Below, piece after piece: positions 1 through 6,337 of a stretch of 8,335 nucleotides of DNA. Position 1 is the stretch's first letter, and each line of letters starts with the position of its first letter. Source of the stretch: a bacterium UBP18_UBA7526 (GTDB lineage Bacteria > UBP18 > UBA7526). Location of the stretch: contig DLMW01000028.1 in the NCBI GenBank assembly GCA_002478245.1, positions 2,940 through 11,274 of the forward strand, in the 5' to 3' direction. Below the pieces are notes generated by a model, which searched no databases, was not told the DNA's origin, and worked only from the letters and a program-made list of their open reading frames with translations. The position numbers and the translations under genes are program-made.

Positions 1-4
1 GTAG

Positions 5-403
5 ATGCTTAAAATGTTGTCTGCTGTCCTCTCCCAGCGGGTGGGGGTAGATGAAAAGACCCTCTTCGATCTCTTTGTGGAGAGGGAGAGGCAGACCAGT
101 ACCGTGATCGCCCCCGGGCTGGCCATACCGCATGTCATTGTCCAAGGAATCCAAAAGTTTGACATCCTCTTAGTCCGTTGCAAAAAAGGAATCGTCTTTC
201 CCGAGACATCCCAGCCGGTTCACACCATGTTCGTTCTGGTAGGCTCTAGCCAGGAACGCAATTTCTACCTTCGCGCTCTGGCGGCCATTGCCCAGATTGC
301 CCAGGATAAAGACTTCGATAAGAATTGGTTAGGAGCCCGCAATATTGAGGAGTTGCGGGATATTATTCTCTTAGCGGAAAGGAAACGCATCGGGATAATC
401 TAG
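5..403 (+). CDS. PTS EIIA type-2 (fructose/mannitol/Ntr-like) domain protein, N-terminus apparently incomplete
   Basis: This encodes most of an EIIA type-2 domain, which takes a phosphoryl group from HPr on a histidine and passes it to a sugar permease or uses it as a regulatory signal. The signature is the segment GLAIPHV (residues 38-44), with H43 as the expected phosphorylated histidine, preceded by an ERERQTSTV stretch where the family usually has ERE..GST. The hydrophobic strand ILLVRCKKGIVF and the MFVLVGS strand follow, and the C-terminus looks complete. In E. coli PtsN and the mannitol EIIA domain the histidine lies near residue 73 and 65, so some 20-30 N-terminal residues are missing here. 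The start is unsure: ATG at 5 is preceded directly by an in-frame TAG at 2-4, and the window edge hides the rest. The gene could be the tail of a transporter-EIIA fusion broken by that stop, or a short stand-alone domain. The variant TSTVIAPGLAIPH resembles EIIA domains fused to cation/proton antiporters as I remember them. PEPCK begins 42 bases downstream. Confidence 0.75.
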   Translation: MLKMLSAVLSQRVGVDEKTLFDLFVERERQTSTVIAPGLAIPHVIVQGIQKFDILLVRCKKGIVFPETSQPVHTMFVLVGSSQERNFYLRALAAIAQIAQDKDFDKNWLGARNIEELRDIILLAERKRIGII

Positions 404-432
404 AGGGGTTTCTCTGGGTGGTCTTTTTGTTT

Positions 433-440
433 GGGAGGAG
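433..440 (+). promoter_or_regulatory. Shine-Dalgarno site of the PEP carboxykinase gene
   Basis: GGGAGGAG lies 5 bases upstream of ATG 446. It decides the start: an in-frame TTG at 431 would place the ribosome binding site inside the coding region and add five residues (MGGEV) that merely translate that site. ATG 446 is therefore preferred. Confidence 0.85.
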
Positions 441-445
441 AAGTA

Positions 446-2323
446 ATGAAAAATTCCTATCTGGAGTATCTAAAGTCGAAACTCGATGAGAGAGACTACC
501 GCAATTTAGCGGCCATTGAGAATGAGCGTTTGCAGGCATTTATCGCCAATGCCATCGAACTGTGTGAGCCGGAGGCGGTATGGGTGAGCACGGATTCAGC
601 CGAGGATATCGAGTATACTCGTCAGATGGCGATAAGATTGGGAGAGGAAAGACCCTTAGAGATTCCCGGGCATACCATTCACTTCGATGGGATGGAGGAT
701 CAGGGCCGCGACCGGAAGGTGACGAAGTACCTGGTTCCGCAGGGCGAGACATTGAGCAAGGCCCTGAACCAGATGGAGCGGGAAGAGGGCCTGGCGGAGG
801 TGAAAGGTTTTCTAAAGGGTGCCATGAAAGGCCGGACGATGATCGTACGCTTTCTGACGCTGGGACCGAATAATTCCCCATTCAGCATTCCCTGCCTGGA
901 GTGTACTGATTCTTTCTATGTCTCCCACAGTTTAAACCTCCTCTACCGACCTGGTTATGAAGAGTTCAAGAGACTCAGTCCCAGAGCGCAATTCTTCTCC
1001 ATCCTGCACTCTTGTGGCAAGCTAAACGAGAGAATGGTGAGCGTGGAGAGCGCCAAGAAGCGCATCTACATCGATTACCTCACCGATACTGTCTACAGCA
1101 TCAATACCCAGTATGCTGGTAATACGGTAGGGCTAAAGAAACTGGCACTTAGGCTCACGATTCGTAGAGCGGACCAGGAGGGCTGGTTAGCCGAACATAT
1201 GTTTCTCATGGGTGTTAGGGGAAAGGGTGGACGGAAGACCTACTTTGCTGGTGCCTTCCCCTCTGCCTGCGGTAAGACCTCCACCGCCATGCTTCCTGGA
1301 GAAACAATCCTGGGAGATGACATTGCCTACTTTCGTATTACCAATGGCCGATGTATGGCGGCCAATGCGGAGAGGGGCATCTTTGGCATCATCCAGAATG
1401 TCAACGCCCATGATGACCCAATCATCTGGGATGTGCTGCACACCCCAGGCGAGGTAGTTTTTTCCAATGTCTTGGTCAAGGATAAAAAACCCTACTGGTT
1501 GGGCATGAAGACAGAAATCCCCACTAGTGGCGAGAACTTCTCCGGTTCTTGGTACAAAGGTAAGAAGGATAAAAGAGGCGCCGAAATCCCACCTGCGCAC
1601 AAGAATGCCCGCTATTGCTTATCCCTGAAGGCCTTGAAGAACTGCGATCCGGAACTGGATAACCCTTCTGGTGTGGAGCTGGCTGGGATTATGTATGGGG
1701 GCCGCGATACCAAGGCCTATCTGCCCTGTCAACAGGGTTTCAGTTGGGAACATGGTATCATTGCCTACGGCGCTTCTCTGGAGACAGAGACCACCTTTGC
1801 CATCATCGGTAAGGAGGGCGTGCCTGAGATAAATCTGATGAGCATTCAGGACTTCGTCTCCATCCCCCTGGGTAAGTATATCCAGAATAACCTGGAATTC
1901 GGAAAAAGACTCGAGAGTCCCCCAAAGGTTTTTGGCGTCAACTATTTTCTAAAGGATAAGGATGGTAGGTTCGTCAACGATCTCCGGGATAAGCATATCT
2001 GGGTGAAGTGGATGGAACTTCGTGTCCATGGTGGGGCGGGAGCCATTAAGACCCCCACTGGTTACATCCCAAAGTATGAAGACCTCAAGAGGTTGTTTAA
2101 AGAGGTACTCGCTAAGGATTACCGTGAGGAAGAATATGTAAAGCAATTTACCTTAAGGATCCCGGAGAATCTGGCGAAAATAGGAAGGATCGTTGAGTTC
2201 TATAGAAGAGAAGTAACCGATGCTCCGGATATTCTGTTTAAGACTCTCCAGGAACAGAAGCAGACCTTAGAAGAGGCCAGGGCAAGATATGGAGACTATG
2301 TATCTCCCGCTGTTTTGGCCTAG
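446..2323 (+). CDS. pckG: Phosphoenolpyruvate carboxykinase, GTP-type family, divergent (archaeal-like) form
   Basis: The enzyme interconverts oxaloacetate plus nucleoside triphosphate with PEP, CO2 and nucleoside diphosphate; it is cytosolic and sits at the entry to gluconeogenesis. With start ATG 446 the protein has 625 residues, slightly above the roughly 590-620 usual in the family. Visible motifs are the metal-ligand lysine pair K231/K232 in GLKKLALR, the metal-ligand histidine H251 in AEHM, the P-loop GAFPSACGKTS with hyper-reactive C275 and K277, and the kinase-2 motif GDD (290-292). The TDSFYVSHSL stretch matches the TDSPYVV region of the family. The C-terminal third is unlike typical bacterial and animal GTP enzymes: it reads YGGRDTKAYLPCQQ and RFVNDLRDKHIWVKW where they carry FGGRR..VPLVYE and the FLWPGFGEN guanine-pocket motif. 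As I recall this is closer to archaeal (Thermococcus-type) enzymes. Nucleotide preference is thus not certain. The synthase gene follows after 33 bases, probably in the same transcript. Confidence 0.93.
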   Translation: MKNSYLEYLKSKLDERDYRNLAAIENERLQAFIANAIELCEPEAVWVSTDSAEDIEYTRQMAIRLGEERPLEIPGHTIHFDGMEDQGRDRKVTKYLVPQGETLSKALNQMEREEGLAEVKGFLKGAMKGRTMIVRFLTLGPNNSPFSIPCLECTDSFYVSHSLNLLYRPGYEEFKRLSPRAQFFSILHSCGKLNERMVSVESAKKRIYIDYLTDTVYSINTQYAGNTVGLKKLALRLTIRRADQEGWLAEHMFLMGVRGKGGRKTYFAGAFPSACGKTSTAMLPGETILGDDIAYFRITNGRCMAANAERGIFGIIQNVNAHDDPIIWDVLHTPGEVVFSNVLVKDKKPYWLGMKTEIPTSGENFSGSWYKGKKDKRGAEIPPAHKNARYCLSLKALKNCDPELDNPSGVELAGIMYGGRDTKAYLPCQQGFSWEHGIIAYGASLETETTFAIIGKEGVPEINLMSIQDFVSIPLGKYIQNNLEFGKRLESPPKVFGVNYFLKDKDGRFVNDLRDKHIWVKWMELRVHGGAGAIKTPTGYIPKYEDLKRLFKEVLAKDYREEEYVKQFTLRIPENLAKIGRIVEFYRREVTDAPDILFKTLQEQKQTLEEARARYGDYVSPAVLA

Positions 2324-2345
2324 AGAACTTCAATGGAAAAATTAT

Positions 2346-2356
2346 AGGAGGGGAGG
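2346..2356 (+). promoter_or_regulatory. Shine-Dalgarno site of the isopropylmalate-synthase-like gene
   Basis: AGGAGGGGAGG ends directly before ATG 2357. The AGGAGG core (2346-2351) is 5 bases from the start codon, a normal strong spacing, and supports independent high translation of this gene within the PEPCK transcript. Confidence 0.8.
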
Positions 2357-3595
2357 ATGGCTCAAAACAAGATTTACATTATCGATGTCACCAATCGGGA
2401 CGGAGTGCAGACGGCAAAGTTGGGACTGGCAAAGCTGGAGAAGACCCTGATCAATATCTACCTCAATGAGATGGGTATCTTTCAGTCAGAATTTGGCTTT
2501 CCCGTCACGCGCCATGAGACGAATTACCTAAATGCCAATCTAGAATTAGCAGAGATCGGATTGCTCAAGCCTATCAGACTAAGTGGCTGGATTCGTGCCC
2601 TTCGCGAGGATGTAGATCTCGCCTTTGAGAAGGTGCCCCAATTAAAACATCTGAATGTCTCCATCTCTACCTCTGAGCAGATGATAAAGCATAAGTTCCT
2701 GGGCAAAATTGACTATCAAGGGGTAATCAAGGAGATGACCGATGCGGTTAAGAGAGCCCGCCAGTTGGGTGCGGGGAGTGTGGGAGTAAATGCTGAGGAT
2801 GCCTCACGCACTAGGATGGAATATCTAATTGAATTCGCTCAAGCGGCTAAAGAGGCCGGGGCAGACCGGATTCGTTACTGTGATACCCTGGGTTTCGATG
2901 ACCCGTTCACTATTTACCAAAGGGTTAAAACCCTTGCGGAAAAGGTTAGGATAGATATTGAGTTACATTGTCATAATGATTTGGGAATGGCCGTAGCCAC
3001 ATCACTCGCTGGAGCCAAGGGAGCCCTCGATGCCGGGGTCGCTGCCTATATCAATACCACGGTCAATGGTATGGGGGAGAGGGCGGGGAATGCCGATCTG
3101 GTCTCGGTAATCCTGGCCCTAAGGAAATCCAGTGGATTCCAGGATAGATATATTCTCGATGAACGAGTAGACCTCACCAAGGCCTGGAAGATTGCCAAAT
3201 ACGCCTCCTATGCCTTTGGGGTCCCCATTCCCGTGAACCAACCAGCCGTAGGGGCCAATGCCTTTGCCCATGAATCGGGCATCCATGCCGATGGGGCCCT
3301 AAAAGACCGACGGAATTACGAACTCTATGACTTTGAGGAACTGGGTCGGGGAGAACCAGAGATAATCGAAACCGGAAGACAGATTGTGGCTGGTGAATAT
3401 TCAGGCATCAAAGGCTTCCGGAATGTCTATGGGAAGTTGGAGATCGAGTTTAAGGATGATGCCCAGGCCACCCGGATCCTAGAACTGGTCCGCTATGCCA
3501 ATGTCCATACCCAGAAGCCCTTAACCGATGGGGAACTGCGCTTCATCGCCCAATATCCAGAGCAGGCCGAGAAGATCCTAACCGTCACTCCCTAA
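2357..3595 (+). CDS. DRE-TIM acyltransferase: isopropylmalate/homocitrate synthase family, possible Re-citrate synthase
   Basis: This 412-residue protein belongs to the metal-dependent aldol-type enzymes that condense acetyl-CoA with a 2-oxo acid (2-isopropylmalate, homocitrate, citramalate and Re-citrate synthases). The catalytic entry is NRDGVQ (13-18), a variant of the common LRDGEQ; E45 lies in the SEFGFP equivalent of the EAGFP motif; E147-D148 and R151 form EDASR. The metal-binding H-x-H-N is HCHND (204-208), followed by NGMGERAGNADL and the second family signature HESGIHADG (305-313). It lacks the long C-terminal leucine-feedback domain of LeuA (about 510 residues), ending about 100 residues after that signature, so it is not ordinary LeuA. 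No other leucine, lysine or nif genes are nearby; the partner is PEPCK, which makes or uses oxaloacetate. This fits a Re-citrate synthase, an enzyme of anaerobes known from Clostridium kluyveri to be related to homocitrate synthase. NifV-type homocitrate synthase remains possible. Family is sure; substrate is inferred. Confidence 0.85.
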   Translation: MAQNKIYIIDVTNRDGVQTAKLGLAKLEKTLINIYLNEMGIFQSEFGFPVTRHETNYLNANLELAEIGLLKPIRLSGWIRALREDVDLAFEKVPQLKHLNVSISTSEQMIKHKFLGKIDYQGVIKEMTDAVKRARQLGAGSVGVNAEDASRTRMEYLIEFAQAAKEAGADRIRYCDTLGFDDPFTIYQRVKTLAEKVRIDIELHCHNDLGMAVATSLAGAKGALDAGVAAYINTTVNGMGERAGNADLVSVILALRKSSGFQDRYILDERVDLTKAWKIAKYASYAFGVPIPVNQPAVGANAFAHESGIHADGALKDRRNYELYDFEELGRGEPEIIETGRQIVAGEYSGIKGFRNVYGKLEIEFKDDAQATRILELVRYANVHTQKPLTDGELRFIAQYPEQAEKILTVTP

Positions 3596-3612
3596 GTTAG
3601 ACCTACCCAAGA

Positions 3613-3618
3613 TACAAT
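3613..3618 (+). promoter_or_regulatory. Possible -10 element just upstream of the terminator hairpin
   Basis: TACAAT differs from the TATAAT consensus at one base and lies between the synthase stop codon and the terminator hairpin. No convincing -35 hexamer is found 16-18 bases upstream (CCCTAA/CCTAAG occupy those positions). If used, transcription would start near 3625, inside the left arm of the hairpin. It is listed because holA has no other room for its own promoter. Confidence 0.25.
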
Positions 3619-3623
3619 TAGCC

Positions 3624-3661
3624 CCCCACCCCTTTCCGAGCTCAGAAAGGGGTGGGGTTTT
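3624..3661 (+). terminator. Strong rho-independent terminator after the carbon-metabolism genes
   Basis: CCCCACCCCTTTC (3624-3636) and GAAAGGGGTGGGG (3645-3657) form a perfect 13-bp stem, mostly G:C, with an 8-base loop that contains the palindrome GAGCTC. A TTTT run (3658-3661) follows. Position 28 bases after the synthase stop codon marks the end of the upstream transcription unit. The four-T tail is short, so read-through into holA is possible. Confidence 0.9.
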
Positions 3662-3682
3662 AGAAATCAGGAAGGTTCTAAG

Positions 3683-4675
3683 ATGAGATGTCAAGAACTG
3701 ATAAGAGAGATCGAAGCCGGAAGAGTTAGTCCGGTTTATTTATTTAGTGGGGAAGAGGATTATCTGAAGGAAGAGGCTTTGCGGAGGATAAAGGAGACTC
3801 TAATAAAGCCGGAATTCTTACCATTTAACTACGACCTCCTTTCAGGAAAAGAAATAGAGGGGAGAGAGCTTATGAATAAACTCCTCACCCAACCTGTGGG
3901 GGGAGGGAAGAGGCTAATAGTAATAAGGGATGCCCAGAAATTAAACCCCTCTGTCAAAGAGAAGATAATGGAATACTTAGAAAATCCTTCTCAAGATGTC
4001 TGTCTCATCCTTTGGACTCCTCAGGTAGATTTAAAGAAAAGATTCTATGCCACCATAGAGAAAGAGGGAAGATCTGTTGTCTTCTATTCCTTAAAAGATA
4101 GGGAGTTATCTCTCTGGGTGAGGAATTATCTTTATCAAAGAAAGAAAAAGATCTCTCTCCAGGCTCTTAATCTTCTGATCGAGAGGGTGGGGAATGATCT
4201 GGGTGAGATGGCAGGGGAGCTGGAGAAGTTACTCATTCACATTGAAGAGAGAGCGGAGATTGATCTTGAGGATGTGGAAAGCCTGGTAGGAGCGGTAAAG
4301 ACCCATACCATCTTTGAATTGACCGAGGCCCTAGGAAAGAAGAAAGAGAAGGAGGCCCTGGCCATCCTTTCCCGGATGATGGATGGGGGAACCTCGGCTA
4401 CTGAGATCCTCTATATGGTCGTCCGCCAGTTTCGCCTCCTCCTGCGCACTAAAAACCTGTTAGAAAAAAAACTATCTCAAGGAGCCATTATTCAGGCCTT
4501 AGCCTTAAGACCTTTTGTCGTAAAGAATCTGATCAGCCAGGCCAAGAATTTCCCTCTAACAAGGTTAATAGAAAGTTTTGAGAATCTCCTCCAGGCAGAG
4601 GTAGAGATAAAGTCGAGCATCAAGACCCCGCGGATGGTACTGGAGTTACTTATTCTTAAGTTATGCAGTCAGTAA
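3683..4675 (+). CDS. holA: DNA polymerase III delta subunit
   Basis: Delta is the clamp-loader subunit that opens the sliding clamp ring during chromosomal replication; it acts in the cytoplasm with gamma/tau and delta-prime. The 330-residue length is typical. The family N-terminus is clear: PVYLFSGEEDYLKEE (17-31), which matches the usual PVYLLYGEE.YL..E opening, then FNYDLLSGKE (48-57) and a KLLTQPVGGGKRLIVI stretch in the place of the clamp-contacting helix and following strand. As expected for delta, and unlike DnaX, there is no Walker A lysine motif. The middle and C-terminal parts carry LLIERVGNDLGEMAGELEKL and the helical collar domain FRLLLRTKNLLEKKLSQG. ATG 3683 is preceded by AGGAAGG at 3669-3675, 7 bases away. 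Only 21 bases separate it from the terminator upstream, so its promoter must lie within or before the hairpin, or it depends on read-through. A short repeat-rich gap leads to murJ. Confidence 0.95.
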   Translation: MRCQELIREIEAGRVSPVYLFSGEEDYLKEEALRRIKETLIKPEFLPFNYDLLSGKEIEGRELMNKLLTQPVGGGKRLIVIRDAQKLNPSVKEKIMEYLENPSQDVCLILWTPQVDLKKRFYATIEKEGRSVVFYSLKDRELSLWVRNYLYQRKKKISLQALNLLIERVGNDLGEMAGELEKLLIHIEERAEIDLEDVESLVGAVKTHTIFELTEALGKKKEKEALAILSRMMDGGTSATEILYMVVRQFRLLLRTKNLLEKKLSQGAIIQALALRPFVVKNLISQAKNFPLTRLIESFENLLQAEVEIKSSIKTPRMVLELLILKLCSQ

Positions 4676-4743
4676 TCAGTGAGCGGAAAACGGTTGCCAG
4701 AAAAGAGAGATCGGTAGAGAACAGTTTTCTGTTGACTGTTTTC
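4666..4743. repeat. Short AWCRGT-type repeats and competing hairpins between holA and murJ
   Basis: The holA stop and the following gap hold related hexamers: CAGT (4666-4669 and 4670-4673), AATCAGT (4674-4680), AACGGT (4689-4694), ATCGGT (4710-4715), AACAGT (4720-4725) and its inverse ACTGTT (4735-4740). Several pairings exclude one another: GAGAACAGT (4717-4725) with ACTGTTTTC (4735-4743), nine pairs including one G:T; AACAG (4720-4724) with CTGTT (4729-4733) around a TTTT loop; and CAGAAAA (4698-4704) with TTTTCTG (4725-4731). No proper U-tract follows, so a simple terminator is unlikely. This may be a degenerate intergenic repeat family or an RNA structure ahead of murJ; neither is shown. 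Confidence 0.5.
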
Positions 4744-4760
4744 AATCTTTACTTCAGGAC

Positions 4761-4769
4761 GGAGCGAGG
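4761..4769 (+). promoter_or_regulatory. Ribosome binding region deciding the TTG start of murJ
   Basis: GGAGCGAGG sits upstream of TTG 4775, with GAGG (4766-4769) 5 bases from it. The next in-frame ATG (codon 19, at 4829) would remove part of the first membrane segment and the conserved region before SRILGLVRD, so TTG is the more likely start. Confidence 0.55.
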
Positions 4770-4774
4770 CGAGA

Positions 4775-6337
4775 TTGGGGGATAGGGAAAGAATAACCAG
4801 AAGGGCGGCAATAGTTAGCCTGGGCACCATGACTAGCCGCATCCTGGGATTAGTGCGCGATATGGCCATTGCCACCATACTTGTCTCTAGAATGAGGGAT
4901 ATCTTCTTCTTTGCCTTCATTATCCCAAATCTATTTCGGAGCTTATTGGGCGAGGGAGCCCTCTCGGCAGCCTTCATTCCGGTCTTCAACGAATATCTGG
5001 CTAAAGAGAAAAGAGAAGAGGCCTTCCGGATAGCACATACCACCTTTCACTTATTATTCTTGGTTCTGGTTCTTCTCACCATTATCGGTATCCTGATCGC
5101 CCCTTCCATCGTTCATTTCACGGGCTTTGATACTGAGAATAAGATATTAACCCTTGGGCTCTTGCGGATCATGTTTCCCTTCATGATCTTCAGCTGTCTT
5201 GCGGCCCTTATTATGGGGATCCTAAACTCCCTGGGAAACTTCGCCGTTCCCGCCTTCACTCCCTGTATTCTAAATATCCTGGTCATTCTCTCCATATTCA
5301 CTATCTGTAATAGATTCCGCTACCCGGTTATGGGCCTGGCTCTGGGGGTAATCCTCGGTGGCGCCGGGGAGCTACTCTTTCAAGCCCCCTTTGTCCTGAA
5401 GAAGGGTTTCTCTCCCCTTCCTCGAATAGATCATCGGCATCCCGCGATTAGAAAGATCGGGCTCCTCTTCCTTCCCGCAGCAATTGGTCTGGCCGCCACC
5501 CCCATCAATACTGCTGTTGACCACTGGTTGGCTTCCCTTCCCAGGTTCTGTCCTCCGGGAAGCGTCTCTGCCCTATGGTATAGCAATAGATTATTCCAGC
5601 TTCCCTTAGCCCTATTTGGTATCGCTATCGCTACCGCTATCTTCCCCACTATGTCCCGACAGACGGCCCTCCAAAGAATAGAGGAACTGAAAGAAACCCT
5701 ATCCCAGGCACTGGGCCTGGCCTTCTTCACTACCATACCAGCAGGTATCGGATTGATCGTCTTAAGAACGCCCATCATCCGCCTTCTCTTCCAGTATAAG
5801 AAATTCACTGCCTATGATACCTCGGCTACTGCCTGGGCCCTTCTCTTCTATTCCCTGGGGCTCTTTGCTTTTGGGACAGTAATCATTTTGGTGAGGGTCT
5901 TCTATTCTTTAAAGGATACTAAGACCCCGGCCAGGGTGGCCTGCTTTGCAGTAATAAGCAATATCGTTCTGGACCTCATCCTCATGAGGCCCTTAGCCCA
6001 AGGGGGTTTAGCCTTAGCTACCAGTTTGGTAGCGGTCTGGAATATGTCCCTCCTCTTCTGGCTCCTAAGGAGAAGGATCGGTAGGTTAGGGGGGAGGAGG
6101 ATCCTTACCAATTTTATCCGCATCCTCAGCGCCTCCTCTATTATGGGCATAGTCTCTTGGCTTGTGGCCCGGGCTTTCGAGCCCCATGTCGTTACTCTCA
6201 ATCTTAGAGTCCTTCAGGTGGGGGTAGCCATTGTGGCTGGCTTAGTAACCTTAGCCCTGGTCTCCACTATCTTAGGGATTAAAGAGATGAGAACTATCTT
6301 GGAGATAGTAACCGGAAGGATAAGGGGGGAGGGGTGA
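4775..6337 (+). CDS. murJ: Lipid II flippase MurJ
   Basis: MurJ carries lipid-linked peptidoglycan precursor (lipid II) across the inner membrane; it belongs to the MviN/MATE-like superfamily with about 14 membrane helices. The 520-residue protein is very hydrophobic throughout, with short charged loops. The family opening is TSRILGLVRD (20-29). R22, R28, D42 and R55 match in spacing the functionally important R18, R24, D39 and R52 of the E. coli protein, and R272 in LWYSNRLFQLP matches R270. The NLFRSLLGEGALSAAFIPVF motif (52-71) is highly characteristic. No signal peptide is expected. It starts at TTG (4775), which may lower expression. The last codons overlap uvrC by four bases (GTGA), so the repair gene is probably translated by re-initiation. 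Nothing in the sequence suggests loss of function; assignment is firm. It also implies an organism with a peptidoglycan wall. Confidence 0.96.
   Translation: MGDRERITRRAAIVSLGTMTSRILGLVRDMAIATILVSRMRDIFFFAFIIPNLFRSLLGEGALSAAFIPVFNEYLAKEKREEAFRIAHTTFHLLFLVLVLLTIIGILIAPSIVHFTGFDTENKILTLGLLRIMFPFMIFSCLAALIMGILNSLGNFAVPAFTPCILNILVILSIFTICNRFRYPVMGLALGVILGGAGELLFQAPFVLKKGFSPLPRIDHRHPAIRKIGLLFLPAAIGLAATPINTAVDHWLASLPRFCPPGSVSALWYSNRLFQLPLALFGIAIATAIFPTMSRQTALQRIEELKETLSQALGLAFFTTIPAGIGLIVLRTPIIRLLFQYKKFTAYDTSATAWALLFYSLGLFAFGTVIILVRVFYSLKDTKTPARVACFAVISNIVLDLILMRPLAQGGLALATSLVAVWNMSLLFWLLRRRIGRLGGRRILTNFIRILSASSIMGIVSWLVARAFEPHVVTLNLRVLQVGVAIVAGLVTLALVSTILGIKEMRTILEIVTGRIRGEG

Noticed and set aside
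431..445. TTG start at 431 for the PEP carboxykinase
   Set aside because: The five extra codons simply translate the ribosome binding site; ATG 446 has ideal spacing.
540..881. 113-codon - strand and 97-codon + strand frames within PEPCK
   Set aside because: Low-complexity proline/serine/glycine-rich translations typical of off-frame reading.
1187..1600. 137-codon open frame on the - strand inside the PEPCK gene
   Set aside because: It lies wholly opposite strongly conserved PEPCK motifs (P-loop, GDD) and its translation resembles no known family; an antisense shadow.
4717..4743. Intrinsic terminator after holA
   Set aside because: The stem is short, A/T-rich and lacks a T-run directly after it; kept only as part of the repeat-rich spacer.
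4669..5043. 124-codon - strand frame spanning the holA-murJ gap
   Set aside because: Mostly antisense to conserved MurJ residues; no recognisable domain and no binding site.
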